From: Euglena gracilis
Taxonomy: Eukaryota > Euglenida > Euglenophyceae > Euglenales
Assembly: GCA_039621445.1 (NCBI GenBank)
Contig: CP154956.1
Coordinates: 83,510,474-83,574,473 of the forward strand
DNA length: 64,000 nt
Direction of reading: 5' to 3'
A program made the position numbers and the translations under genes. Within the stretch, counting starts at the first letter, position 1. The number at the start of each line of letters is the position of its first letter. Below the pieces are notes generated by a model, which searched no databases, was not told where the DNA came from, and was given only the letters and a program-made list of their open reading frames with translations. Below, one piece after another: positions 41,037 to 52,929 of this stretch.

Positions 41037-42186
41037 CTTAGGCGGCCGAATTCGCACTTAAGCTTTTTTCCTTTTGATGCGCGCAATTGCGCAAATTTAC
41101 GATTTTTTTGTAACCCCTGGGACCCTGTACCCTGACAGCCGCTGTCGGCGTTTGACGGCTGTGTTTCTGTCACACCGTTCTTCTTTGTGTTCATTTGCGC
41201 AAATGCGCGCATCAAACACAAAACATGTTTATGCGCGCATTTGCGCAAATGCGCGCATAAAAATGTTTTGTGTTTGATGCGCGCATTTGCGCCCATAAGC
41301 TTGCGCGTTGACAAACAGTGTGGCAAACCCACCAACTGGATGGCCCGTCAGTCCGTGCCGTCACGGCCTCTTTGTCACACCGTTTATCAGCAGCGTCAGT
41401 TCGTGGGTACCAAAGCCCAATCCTTGAAGGACATGTTTGTGTTTGATGCGCGCAATTGCGCGCATCAACATAAACATGTTGGTGCGCGCAATTGCGCGCA
41501 TCAAACGTAATTTTGTCCTTCCAGTGTTGGGCTTCTTCTGCAGGGTTCTTTGCCACACAGCTGGTTGTGTGGGTCCTGGGTATAAGCCGCGTGGGAGACA
41601 CCCGTCCCCTTTATTCCCTTCATTCCCTGCGGACCCCGTTCCTTCCCCCTCTGCGCATCCCTTCCCAAACACCCCACACTCACCTTCCTTCCCCAGTGTC
41701 CTTCCCGCCGGCTCGGTCACACCACACCCACACCCCCCGGACCTTCCTCCCTGCACTTTAACAAACAGCCCAAAAACACCACACTGGGGCGTCGCAAGCA
41801 ACGCAGTCCGGCAAACACCCAGGACGCACACCGCCGGCAGCTCGGACACACTCGGGGACACAGTCGAAAGAAGCAAAAGGGGCAGTAAAGGTCCCGTTCC
41901 TACGGTGCTTTTTTGCGTTTTTTTCAGGGTGGGCCGGCAGGGTCCCGTAGGTTTGGGCCCACAAAGTCCTTCCCGACACCCCCAAAAATCACTGTTTTTC
42001 GCCAAAGTCCCGGGGGTCTCACAGCCAAAATCAGAATTTCGATCATTTTTTGCACTCTCTTGTTGCCGTGTTTTAAAACCCCCCGGACCTTCACAGCCGA
42101 AACAGAGCACAATCAAAAAAATCGTAAATTTGCGCAAGTGCGCGCATCAAACGAAAAAAGCTTAAGTGCAAATTAGGCCGCCTAAG
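41037..42186. mobile_element. 1150-bp CTTAGGCGG inverted-repeat element, duplication ATTTT
   Basis: About 73-bp terminal inverted repeats beginning CTTAGGCGGCC, flanked by ATTTT at 41032-41036 and 42187-42191. Internal GCGCAAATGCGC and GCGCAATTGCGC palindromes. The open frames across it have no transposase motifs, so it appears non-autonomous. Matches 54345-54452 plus 55697-56741. Confidence 0.93.
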
Positions 42187-42404
42187 ATTTTGGTGCCACA
42201 GTCGGCCCTGGTCGGCCCTGGTTGGCAAACAGTCGTCAAACAGTTGGCAATAGGTGGGGGAGGTGCCAACAAAAAAATGAGCATACGTCGCAAATGTCCA
42301 AGGCTTTCCGTCAAAGAAACAATTTGCCCCCTCTTCAAGCTGGGAGGACCAAATTTGAAACTCCAAAAGAGGAGTAGGGACCAACATTAGGACAACAGGT
42401 TGAG

Positions 42405-42620
42405 GAAATGGCGGTGGCCTTTTGCGCGAGAGGTTTCAAATTGCGCGACGCAGCTGAAGAGTCTGTGGGCGAGTTGGTGTTCGGAGAGGAGGTGGGGGGC
42501 GGGAGGCTCTGTGGCTGGCTGCAGCGGTGGCAGCGGTGGCGTGAGTGGCGGCCCTGCGCACTGCTGGCTTTGGGCTGCAAATGTCGCCGGGTCCCTGCGG
42601 CAGACCCACCTGGAAAGGCC
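42405..42620 (-). CDS. Exon, Pro-rich then helix
   Basis: PPLQPATEPPAPHLLSEHQL followed by LFSCVAQFET. Boundaries approximate. Confidence 0.5.
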
Positions 42621-42713
42621 CCACGCCAGGAAGGCCAACCAAGCACAGGTCAGGGGTGGAAGGTGTGCCGTGTGCCAGTCCAAGCCCGTATGGGCAGCCT
42701 TCCACACACACGC

Positions 42714-42824
<111 letters not shown>

Positions 42825-43754
42825 CCTTATTCCCCTTGACCTTGACACGCCAAAGTACGGGAAAGTGCGGTTGACACGGAGGGGGTGTCAGAGACAAGCC
42901 ATGTCAAGGACAAGAGTGGGGAAAGTACAAATACACAACTCCATGACAAGTCAGACTCACAGCCTATTTGAACTGGAGGCAGGAGAGATTGAAAATTGGC
43001 CAACAAAATGGGTATTAAAAGCCCCATACTGGGCTCCGCAACTTTGTTGCCTTCTTCCAAAACATTGCGCTTCAATAATGGGGGGTTTGAATACACACAG
43101 ATGCATTCGAACAAAAAATGGGCAATTCCATGAAGATGCTCTGGGCTCTAGCCCCACCTTGGCTAAGCACCAAAAAATATGGTAAGAACTGGGGGGGGGG
43201 GCAGGAAGGCCTCAGACAAGGAGAAAACAACACTGATTGAAAAAAAAAGACAACCAGCTGCGAAACAAAAATATTCCTTAGTTTTGGGTGTGTCGTTGAA
43301 CTCGAAGGACCCAAAAAATCAATATGTCTCACCAAATCAAGTTTCTGAACTTCTTGCCCAAGTTCCCTGGCTCGAAAGTCGAAAATTTCGAAACAGATCT
43401 CAAAAAAGCAACAAAAAAGTGCTTTTTGGAGTTTACGACATGTTGTAGTTCTTTGCGTGCACTTGTGGCCCGGGTACCCAGAGGGGGGCAAATTTTATTG
43501 TGTGGATTTTACACAGGTTGAATTTTAAGGCCTGGCCATGAACAGCAGGGATCCTGCCGAGGCGCAGCGTTGTAGGTATCTTTGACAGACTGCTTCCGCC
43601 CCCAGACAACGGGGGAGGGGGACTGTAAGATGGGCCGTGGATGGCAAAGACTTGACCTGGATCCAGTCCCAAGGAATTGCTCTTCGAACCGGCATTCTGA
43701 AATTCGGAAATTCAGGGAGTTATTTTGGTCAACAGCTGAATGCCGGAAATGTGT

Positions 43755-43970
43755 GGGGCATTGCAGGACGGCCGTGCTTGCATGTGGATGTGTCCCACTC
43801 CGGGGCCCAGACCGAGTCAGACGGGGGCCAGGGAGCAGCCTGGGCCAAAGGCCAGGAGTGGCGGCTGCTGTCGTAGGGCTGACCGCAGCCCCGGCAGCGG
43901 CTCCACGTGCCGTCGCTGCTCAGCTCCGACGTGAAATCGGGCTCAGAGAGCCGCCAGGCACAAGTAGAGT
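43755..43970 (-). CDS. Exon, Trp/Ser-rich with CxxC
   Basis: WRLSEPDFTSELSSDGTW then SRCRGCGQPYDSSRHSWP, followed by PSDSVWAPEWDTS. A single CxxC pair, possibly half of a zinc site completed by a neighbouring exon (inference). Not recognised. Confidence 0.5.
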
Positions 43971-44009
43971 TCAATACGTGAGGCTGCCCTGGACTTTGCT
44001 GAATTACTT

Positions 44010-44175
44010 GTTTTGAGGCTTAATTGTATAATTAGTCATATTTAACCATATTGTTTTTAAATTTTAAAAATATTTTAAAATGCTTGTATACTTTTATAAT
44101 AAGAAAAAACTTGTATTATTTTAAACTATTTTATTTATAATTTATAATCTTTAATATTAACAATTATAATAAGAT
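44010..44175. other. AT-rich intronic island
   Basis: ATTTTAAAAATATTTTAAAA-like sequence; a second island with TATAATAGTATA repeats at 44425-44525. Confidence 0.7.
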
Positions 44176-44834
44176 TATTTTTGACAGCATCAATGATGGC
44201 AGGGGCGATGAGAGTTCGGTTTGGAAACAACTGCCGAGCACTTCCACCGTTGACGCAGTACCACATCCAGTCGGTTATGTCTTGTTACCTCCACCTGAGA
44301 ATGAGGTATTTTCGGCAGCCTTAAACCAACCCCCCAAATAATATATCCGGGGGGGCGGGTGTATTTGGGTATCGAGTTGGGGGTCCGGGCATATTTTTAT
44401 TTGGCATTTGGGGATTACACTTTCATATAATAGATTATATAATATTATATAATAGTATAATAATATAATAGTATACAATAGTATACTAATGTAATACTAT
44501 CATATAATAGTATATAATTTTTCAAACTCAATAAAAACACACACCCCATTGATACTGTGTGATATTTGGTACTGGGCATTTTTGCCAAAAAAAAAATGCT
44601 GTTTTGGGCAGAAATTGAGGGTTTTCTGCCCTTGCTTGATTTCCCTCTCCGGGGTGCAGCATGGAGGGGATATATCATTTGGGCAGCCGAAATCCTGGGC
44701 TGGGAGGGTCATTATTATTAGTTTTCATTATTTCGGCTAGCCCTCCCACTACCCACAGCCTTTGGCCCATACCGCCCCCTCCCCCCCCAACCGAAACCAA
44801 AAGCAGAGGTTCCTCCGGGTGGGGGGGGGAGCTG

Positions 44835-44985
44835 CCAGGCTCCTCTCTGGGCGCCGTCGGACGGGCAGGAGGAGGTGTAGGGCCGGGCGAGGTGTCGGGA
44901 CTGGGTCTGCGTGCGTCTCGTTCGGCCCTTTGGCGTCCTCAGGCCGTCGGAGACCTGAGCCGGGCGTTGAAGTGTGCAGCGAAGG
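44835..44985 (-). CDS. Probable exon
   Basis: LHTSTPGSGLRRPEDAKGPN then VPTPRPALHLLLPVRRRPE in one minus frame. Alternatives are open. Confidence 0.4.
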
Positions 44986-45239
44986 TTAAAAAGGCTCATG
45001 CTCCTAAAAACAAAGCCAATTCTTTGCAGGCACTTCATGGCATCTGCATGTGTCAGGGAAATGGTGATGCCAACAAAAACTGCATCAGCAGATTCCAAGT
45101 GCCACAAACGTCTCTCTTGCGTCGCCAATGCGTGGGCCCAAACAAGAGCCTTGCAGCACCATCAAATGTGTCAAACGTGGCCTCAACACATGAAACAAAC
45201 ACCCCTGGCCCAATCGTCCAAATAGGGGGGATAAGGAGA

Positions 45240-45400
45240 CACACCTGTGTCTGTGCCTCCACGGGAGGCAATCGGGAGGGGGGCGAGCGGGCGGAGGACC
45301 GCTGCACCGCTCGCTTCGGCTTGGGGGGTGGCGGTTGGCTGCCGGCAGGGGCCTATGGGCTCTGGGTGGGTGGAGCCCTCGTGCCGCGAGCCGAATCCCA
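45240..45400 (-). CDS. Probable exon, disordered
   Basis: PIGPCRQPTATPQAEASGAA followed by VLRPLAPLPIASRGG. Confidence 0.4.
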
Positions 45401-45829
45401 GCGCGGATTTGACACACGAAGTAGATGGGGCCAAAAATGGATGCCCCCCCAAAACCATCCTGAATGCATTTATTTTAGTTTACGTAGAAAACAATTCTTT
45501 TGCGCAAAAAAAAAGCAGTCAAGTTATTGGATAGCAATTCATGCAGGGGTGCAAGGGCTTACGTGAGGCAGTGTCTGGACTCCCATGTCTTGGACAGGGG
45601 GGAAACCTCCCCGAAATTACACAAACGGCACACACACCCACCGAGCGGCAATTCCACGCCCAGCCAGGGAAGTCCGAGCCAGAGGGAAAAGGCGTTGAAC
45701 TGCCACAAGGGGTAAGGCCAATGGGGGGATCCTGGGGTGAACGGTCCATCGCCATTGCAGACCCGGGGGCAGAACCGTCGACCCCCCAAACCCGGGAGCG
45801 GGGGCCCCTGGCCAGGCCCACCGTTCGCC

Positions 45830-45935
45830 AGCGTCTCCAACACGTTGGTCTCCAATAGGCTGCGCCGGGCCATCTTCTGCAGCGCTAGCTCGTCGTGGCG
45901 CATGTACAGCGCCGGGTCCCCGGGAGGCCTCCGCT
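45830..45935 (-). CDS. Exon, helical segment
   Basis: DPALYMRHDELALQKMARRS then LLETNVLETLANGG. Charged amphipathic helix with C/G-ending codons; a good exon of unknown family. Confidence 0.6.
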
Positions 45936-46139
45936 GCCCCGGAGAACGGTCATGGGCGGACGTGAAAGGCAGTGCGTGGTCAGCAAATGCGTCTAAATTC
46001 AGGGAATGGGGTGGTTGCTGGCCCGGCGCCCTTGGAGGGAGGGGCCTTTCTTCCGTTCAAGTCCGATTGCATATTTTGGAAAGAAGGTGTGGTGCAGCCA
46101 GAATGGGTGGTTTGGGGAATTTAAGGGAGGGGAAGGTAT

Positions 46140-46216
46140 CAGGCTTCTTTTTAAGACTTGTATTTAAGACAGTAAGACCCCCCTGGGGGGGGTCTTCTGA
46201 CTTAAAAAGAATCCTG
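46140..46216. mobile_element. 77-bp miniature element, duplication GAAGGTAT
   Basis: CAGGCTTCTTTTTAAG ... CTTAAAAAGAATCCTG flanked by GAAGGTAT at 46132-46139 and 46217-46224. The interior is little more than a GACCCCCC/GGGGGGGTC hairpin. Confidence 0.95.
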
Positions 46217-46689
46217 GAAGGTATCCCACAATCGTGGTTGGAGGGGTGAATTCTTGGTTGATGTGAAAAATACGGATAAGCACACCTCAACCACTGGCGA
46301 TGAGTCCGTTTCTTTGCTGACCCCCCACCCAACAGCAAGGGTGCCACCGAAGGTGTGGCATCGATGGTTCCAAAAACTTTGGACACAAAAAAACTGTGCA
46401 TTTTATGTCCAACCTTGCTACAAACTTGTCATGTCTGTCTGACACACACCCTTCCCAAAATATTCAATCTGGCTGGATAGCAATACCCCTCCTTGACAAC
46501 CAATCAAAAGATGACTGCCAATGCTGTGGAAATGATTTCACAATCCGCGACACGCTGCCCAGGGAGAAAAGAGTTGTGATTTGATGATCAGTCGCCATGC
46601 TGTTTGCGGTTCAGATGCAACTTGGGAGATGTGTTTTACGATGAAGGATGAAGGAGTTGTGTGGAGGTGCGTGAAACCTCCCACCACAT

Positions 46690-46875
46690 AATTGAGAGGA
46701 GCGTGTGCCACTGTGGGGTCCCCCCCATTGCCGAGGTCTCAGCAGCTGCCAGGAGATCGACGGTCTCCACCCCGCGCATGGGGCTCCACAACCCATGCCC
46801 CACCTCCGACCCCGATTCGTTGGCAGCCTCTGTCCGGTTTCCAGCCTCTTCGTTGGAGTCTTCCGGGCCCGTACT
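46690..46875 (-). CDS. Exon, acidic then helical
   Basis: STGPEDSNEEAGNRTEAANE then VETVDLLAAAETSAMG. It starts exactly 5 nt after CTG (CCCTGTGGCC) in phase 0, and joins the 24-nt exon at 47080-47103 in frame. The 3' boundary is approximate. Confidence 0.6.
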
Positions 46876-47079
46876 GGCCACAGGGCTGGCGGTGAGCCAA
46901 TCCAACCGTTGCGGATAAAGTTGAACTTGAACTTAAACTGAAATTGAATTTCAATTAGAATTGAACTTAAACTGAAATTGAACTTAAGGTAAAGTTGAAC
47001 CCATCCACGGTTGATGTCCAGCTCCGCAGAAGGGGAGTCCACCTGCCATTCCTCACTCTGTGCTACAACAGACCTGAAC

Positions 47080-47103
47080 GTTGCCGTGGAAGCGGTGCAG
47101 CAC
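47080..47103 (-). CDS. Probable 24-nt micro-exon
   Basis: VLHRFHGN. Both edges obey the nonconventional rule: preceded by CCCTGTGCTG, followed by GTTCAGG. It joins SELQAE upstream and STGPED downstream without frame change. The competing reading is that a longer frame here (EEWQVDSPSAELDINRGW) is the exon. Confidence 0.4.
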
Positions 47104-47898
47104 CAGCACAGGGTCGCAGTCAGAGTGCAGTGCGGAGGCAAGGTGTGGGGTGGGGGTGGGGGGTTTGTGCAACTGTTCGCAGTAGCTGGGGGCCCCCAGA
47201 ATCCAAAATAAAGGAATCCTTTATCTGCAAAACTCAGGCACCCCCTGTCGCCGGTCGCAATTGGTAACAAAAATGTCAAAATCATGATATTTCTATGCTG
47301 GTCCCAAAGATATAGCACTCGTTGGGAAAAAAATGACAGAAAGCTTCAGGAAAAATCCGTCATAAAATGTGTAAATGCCAAAGTCAAGAAAAGGCAAAAA
47401 AAAACCACAAAAAAATGTTTGCACCGGTTTCAGCCCACCCATAGGGGGACGATGCTGGCTGGTTGTATATCAATGCCTAAAGCGAAAAGTTTGAGATTAT
47501 TTTGATGAAGTTTGAGATGACTTTATTCAAACAATCAAATCTTTTGGGAAATTGGAACTGAAATTGGAATTGCGCTTTAATTTCGCACTCTTTCATAACA
47601 GCAGAGTTCGTCAATCCTCAAACCTCCCTGCCAAAAGATGTTCCCATTGAAAATAATTATTTGGTCGCGCATTTCAAAATGTAAGCTGCACCAGACACGT
47701 GGCCACCATAAACGTTTAGGCAAACTCACCCCATCCGTCAACTCCCCAACTCTGTTCAATTCCTCATTTCAATAACCCCCTCTCCACAGACGCTCATCAA
47801 AGCCATTCCCCGGTGAACTCCCCCCACCCGTGGTTCCCGGCATTGCGCCGTCGTCACACTGCACCCCGCCCTTTGCTCCACTTTCCGCGGCCCTGCCG

Positions 47899-47965
47899 CT
47901 CCGCCTGCAGCTCACTCTTCCACTCCTTCACGCTCTTCAGCGGCGGCCGCGGCTCCGCGTCCCTC
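47899..47965 (-). CDS. Exon, charged helix
   Basis: RDAEPRPPLKSVKEWKSELQ. Begins 5 nt after CTG (CCCTGACCGA) and ends before CGGCAGGGCC, whose CAGGG pairs with CCCTG ahead of the micro-exon. Confidence 0.55.
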
Positions 47966-47975
47966 TCGGTCAGGG

Positions 47976-48045
47976 GGGGCGTTTTTTTTTTGTTGTTTTT
48001 TTTTTGTTTTTTTTTTTTTTTTTTTTTTTTTTGTTTTTTTTTTTG
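47976..48045. repeat. Poly-T tract
   Basis: T runs broken by single G residues, immediately upstream of the exon on the minus strand. Confidence 0.9.
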
Positions 48046-48509
48046 TTGGAGGAGGCCCGAACCACCCCCGGTGGAGACTCCCGTGCATATCGCTGCTTCC
48101 CATCACACCCCACAGGAGGGGAAACCTGCATATGGGCAGGTCAGAAACTGCACTGCAAAAAACTCCAAGATCTGAAAATTGCAAAAAAAAACTACGAAAA
48201 AACCCAAGACATGAAAACTGCAAGAAAAACTGCAAAAACTGCACGGTCCGCATGTTCCCCTCCCTCAGGAGGGGGGCAGCAGCACCATCAACTATCCAAA
48301 ACCCAGGAAGTCACTTCCGACACCCCCAGTGGGGGCGGGGGCTGGGCCAGTCCAACCACTCCACTCAATGTGGCTCGAATGGCGTGAATGTGGCGCCAAT
48401 GGACCCGCCCATTCCTTAGCCAAATTTCTGGTGACTTCGGCGCCAGCAGTTGACCCCGGGGGGGGGGGACCAACCAGTCATTCAAGGCCACCGGGGGGGG
48501 ACCACCACA

Positions 48510-48650
48510 AAGCAGCGGTCTGCTCCCGCGTCACCCGCAGTGCCTGTGCCGCCCGGGACTGCTCCCGCCGCCACGCGTATGCGTCCCGGCCGGCCCCCCG
48601 GAGTGTCTTGACGGTGGCTTGAAGAGCCCTCAAGTTTGCAGGATTTGAAG
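48510..48650 (-). CDS. Exon, basic coiled-coil-like helix
   Basis: NLRALQATVKTLRGAGRDA then YAWRREQSRAAQALRVTREQ. Regular Leu/Ala spacing, C/G-ending codons. Confidence 0.6.
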
Positions 48651-49299
48651 CTTCCCCTTCGATAGAGTTGACTTGCCTCCACCGAGTTGGCACCCAGGCT
48701 GTTGAGGGAAACGTAACCCCTTTCAACTGGAGGGGGGGGGGGCAAGCTGGCCAAATCAACTGGCTGTTTGGGCGATTGGCTTGATTTGGCCGGAAAGTCA
48801 GCAGCCAGTCTGGCACATATTCAGGGGTATTTTGCCAGCTTTAAACCCCCAAAGGCTTCTGTGCCTACAAATAGGTGAACAGCTGGCAAAGCATTCCAGG
48901 GGGTATGTGGGCCCAACGTCGGTCAAAACAGCACCACAAACTTGACCTCCCAGCAACTGTCGGAACCCATGTCCCCAGCAAGAGAAGGGGTGGGGGAGAA
49001 GGGGTGGTCAACCAACACCCATCAGCCATAGAGTTTCTGGAGGAGGCGGGGAATTCTTGAGCATTTCCTAGTTGGGTTCCTAGTGGAAGTTGATGCAAGC
49101 GGGGTTGTCTTGAAAATTCTGCACTGTGCGCCGAAAATAAATTTTGGTCCAGCCTGGCTCAGCCCCAACTTCATGTCATTGGAATCCTGGAGGGAGGGTC
49201 TGCAACCTGGCTGGGAGCTGGCTGGGGCAAAACATGCTGGCTGGCTGGACTCCCGGGGGGTTGGGTCCACTCAGAAGGAAGGAAGGTCGGAAACCCCCG

Positions 49300-49530
49300 G
49301 GAGGCAAGGCTTCCCAAACCAGCGGGGGACCACTCGGCGGGGCCCATCACTGCCCCTGGCCGGCGCTGCAGGAAGGTGAAGCGCTCCTCGGGGGGCGGGG
49401 ACCGGCGCGGCTGCGCGAGGGCGTGAACCCGCGACGCGTCCGCACGCGCGGTGCTGGAGGTGACCGTCGAGGGGCTGACCGACCGGCACTGTGGCGCGTC
49501 GGAGGGGGCCGGTGGGGAACGGCACACTGA
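49300..49530 (-). CDS. Exon, Ser/Pro/Arg-rich
   Basis: SVSPSTVTSSTARADASRVH then ALAQPRRSPPPEERFTFLQR. Boundaries approximate. Confidence 0.5.
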
Positions 49531-50214
49531 AACTGCATGGTCCTGGCGTAAGCACAAATCTGCAACCCATGCACGGGAGAGCACCTGCATACACGGACAG
49601 ACGCACAGAATCGGAGACTTGTTCTGTGTGCTTGTGTGCACATCGAAATGATACACACACACACATTGGAAATCTATGCACACTGCAAGATGTGCATACG
49701 TTGTGATTCTGAACAACATGATCGGAGGATTGTGCATCCATCCACAAACCCGGGGAGAAAATAAAGGTGGAGAAAGTAGAATACGACCAATACAGTAAAT
49801 GCCACAACAATTTCTTATGTTCATCCAACGTTGTGTTCATTGAAACCAATGTGAATCAGAAATTCTAGGGGGAAATGCAGATTACAAGATGGCGAATGGG
49901 GTTGTCCACAGGCCCGTCGTGCCGCCTGGGGGGCACTCGAATGGGTTCAATGTCCCTGGCAGAACGCTGGCGGCTGTTGTCAGGTCAAGTCAGGTCAGGT
50001 CACCGAGGAACCTCCCCCTCTGGAGGTGGCAACTGTGCTTCTGTGAAGACCTGGAAAACGATTCCTGCAGCTCACCAACCACTCATTCAGATCCCCTGTA
50101 AGCAAAACAAGCAATCACTGTTTTCAGAAAATTGAAACAAAAAAATGCAAAACTTCCAGAGAAACTGGAACCCAACAGGGAAAAGAAAACAGGGAAAAGG
50201 CAGCGCTGGGGCCC

Positions 50215-50370
50215 CCAGCCCCCTGCCCGACGTCCACCTCGCCCTCCAACAGGTCCCCCAGCGCGGCGCGGTGCAGCCGCTGGAGGAAGCCCGCCGAGGG
50301 GCCGTCGGACCGCCCCGCCGCGGCTGCCTTGCGGGCCCCTGCGGCGGCGGGCACAAAGTGGGCTGGGCAG
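50215..50370 (-). CDS. Exon, helical
   Basis: HFVPAAAGARKAAAAGRSDG then AGFLQRLHRAALGDLLEGEV. Compact amphipathic helix; unrecognised. Confidence 0.55.
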
Positions 50371-50439
50371 CGGTGGGGGGGGGGGGCGGGGCGAGCCCAA
50401 CCACATCGCCGGCACCGTGGATTCCCGAAGCGGCTCCTG

Positions 50440-50585
50440 GCAGGGGGGGGGGGGACGCAACATGGACCCTCAAAAAAACGCAGCAAAAAAGCAAAAAAAA
50501 GCTTAAAAAACGCAAATTCTGCCAAAACCAAAAAAAAATGCAAAAAAATGCAAAAAAAAATGTATTTGCATCCCCCCCCCCCCCA
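50440..50585. repeat. ACGCAACATGGA A-rich repeat, copy 2
   Basis: Diverged copy of 23998-24125, also bounded by a G run and a C run. Confidence 0.65.
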
Positions 50586-51619
50586 GCTACTGGGGGAGCG
50601 GTGGGGGCACTTTCTCTGGGCCAAAACCAACCGACTGGGGGCGGCGGCGGGGGTGATGTTCCGGTTTTTTTTTAAAAAAAACAACTCATGGGGTTTTATT
50701 CCGGAACATTCCAGTGTACCTTCTGCCCAACCGGACTTGGGAGTTTTTGATATCCATTTGGGCAGAACTTTCCCGGGCTGTGGGAATGCAAAATGCAAAA
50801 TGGGTGGCACACCCATGAAGAAGACTGGACCTTCCAAAGGAGTTGCAAAAAAGGCAACCAGTGGACCGGACAACTGAAGATCTTCAGCTACATCCAGACA
50901 TAAATTTGTCAAGAAAAATAACTGGCAATGGTCCATAAAAAGGTGCAGCTCGACCTTGATTAAAATTATAAATTTTAACTAAACTTAATTGCTTATCCCA
51001 ATTATTCTGGAATTTTCCGGAATGACCAAATAAACAAGACCTGGCAAAGCCCCCCTGGAGGGGGGGGGGGGTGCAGCTGCAGCGGCCTAACCCCGCACCT
51101 GCTCTGGAAGGCCCATGCATCCCACCCAGGGCAAGAAGGGCTTACCGGCACCCAAATGTATCCGTCAAACATTTCGGGGGGAAGACAGAGTGGTCGGAGG
51201 ACTCATTATTTATGGATTATTTATAGTTACCACGATGCAATGTGTGAAACGCAATATGAAAAGAGACATGTCCCACAAAGAGGCAGAACTATGCCATTCT
51301 TCCTATGAACGAAACGGAAATCAAACGAAACGGTCCGGTTTTGTACTGCTCACCAACCCAGGGGGGGTTCACTTTCAAAATGCCCACCGATCACTTCCGA
51401 ACTTGCCTAGGAGGGTTCGCTCCAGCCACTCGAGCCAGTGGTTCATAACCAATGGAATTCAGCCGTTTTTCAACAAAAAAAAGGCTGTCAAAAAAAGTTC
51501 TGTCACACAGGGGGCAACTTTCGATCATTCCTGGACGATTCCTCCCCAACCACCCGGAGTCTGCCAGCCAACCACCTGCCTGGCAGGATGGGCCAAAAAA
51601 CCACGAAGGAATACAGTAC

Positions 51620-51930
51620 AGTGTTTTTGTGGTAACCATAAAATCGACCCTCGGGGAGGGGGGAGGTATTTCCACTCTTTCAAAAAAAAAAAACAGTCAG
51701 TCACATTTATTTGGAAAACCAGTCAGTCACTTCCCACGCGGTTCGGCCACTCTAGAATTGAAGGGGAAATTGACCACAAATGTGAAAAATGGCCAAAAAT
51801 ATTTTTCCTTCGGCGTTGGGTCACCTTAGAGGTTTTTGTCTCCCCCCCCACCGGGGAGAGGGGGTCTGGACCAAAAGTCAATCAGTCACTCTGAAAAAAG
51901 CAGTGACTAAATGATTGCATGAGGGGGGGA
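51620..51930. mobile_element. Decayed CATACAATT-type element
   Basis: CATAAAATCGACCC at the left, CAGTCAGTCAC words inside, GACTAAATGATTGCATG at the right. No duplication detectable. Confidence 0.5.
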
Positions 51931-52033
51931 CGCAACGATGAACCTCAAAGAACGCAACGGAAGAAAAAAGGTTTTGCCAAACAAAATAAAGCCAAAGCAG
52001 AAAAAATTGCATTGGATTTTTCAGCTTGGGGGT

Positions 52034-52038
<5 letters not shown>

Positions 52039-52069
<31 letters not shown>
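52039..52069. repeat. TC microsatellite
   Basis: About 15 TC units. Confidence 0.95.
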
Positions 52070-52320
52070 TGTTCGCCTGGTTCTGCCAGAAATGCTGATT
52101 ATTTATCGCCACTTTCACTGGTTCCTAAAAATGTGTGGCCCACAAAATTTTGCTGGTCTGAACTTTGCTGGCATTCAGGGATTCTCCCTTGAAACTTTTC
52201 ATTTTGTGTCCCTTTTTGCCACCGATGCATCTTTTTATTTGAACAATCATGGGGAAATTCTGGAATGGTGAGGGGAGCACACGTTTTTGAACTTCTTTGG
52301 TGCAAAGTCCCCCTGGTGGA

Positions 52321-52505
52321 CACACACACACACACACACACACACAGCACAGCACAGCACAGCACAGCACAGCACAGCACAGCACAGCACAGCACAGCAC
52401 AACACACACATAACTCAACACACACATCACACAACACAACACACACACCACAACATAACATGACACAACATAACACAGCATAACACAACACACACACACA
52501 CACAC
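52321..52505. repeat. CA and CAGCA/CAACA repeats
   Basis: CA run, then about eleven AGCAC pentamers, then degenerate CAACA units and a final CA run. Confidence 0.95.
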
Positions 52506-52519
52506 CTGGCTGTCCCGTG

Positions 52520-52715
52520 GCCAAGCGGTTGGAGGCCAGGGCCGGGGTCTCCAGGGCCGCCAGGCTGCGCGATCGGCGAGCCGCGGAGGACATCCCAGGT
52601 GCAGGGCGGCGGGACGTCAGACCATCGGTGCTGGGACAGAGGGGAGGAGGGCAGGCCCTGGGGCGGGGGCAGAGGAGAGGGGCATGCCCCACAGCCGAAG
52701 TGGGGGGGCGAGCCA
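52520..52715 (-). CDS. Exon, Ser/Arg/Ala-rich
   Basis: PPPLCPSTDGLTSRRPAPGM then SSAARRSRSLAALETPALAS. GC-rich patch bounded by the CA repeat; boundaries approximate. Confidence 0.5.
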
Positions 52716-52814
52716 CCTCCCCATCCCCGACAGGGTACAGGCAGGGCAAAAATTATAAGGGAAAAAATCGGTGAAAAATTATGGGGGGAGTATTTCGGTT
52801 AAATTATATTTTTG

Positions 52815-52925
52815 GAAAATTGATAAATTAATGTTAATTATTATTAATTATTATTAATTATTATTAATTATTCTTATTATCAATTATCAGATTATCTATT
52901 AATTATTAATTAAGTAATTTTCCAA
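52815..52925. repeat. TTAATTATTA AT island
   Basis: Tandem TTAATTATTA words. Confidence 0.9.
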
Positions 52926-52929
52926 AAAT

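Noticed and set aside
41361-42165. Overlapping ~250-codon frames on both strands, conserved in the second copy at 56057-56720
   Set aside because: Conservation reflects the shared mobile element. The frames contain no transposase or helicase motifs, and both strands are open through palindromic sequence.
51115-51894. 259-codon plus-strand frame
   Set aside because: Passes through a decayed element with CAGTCAGTCAC words; codon use and composition are non-coding.
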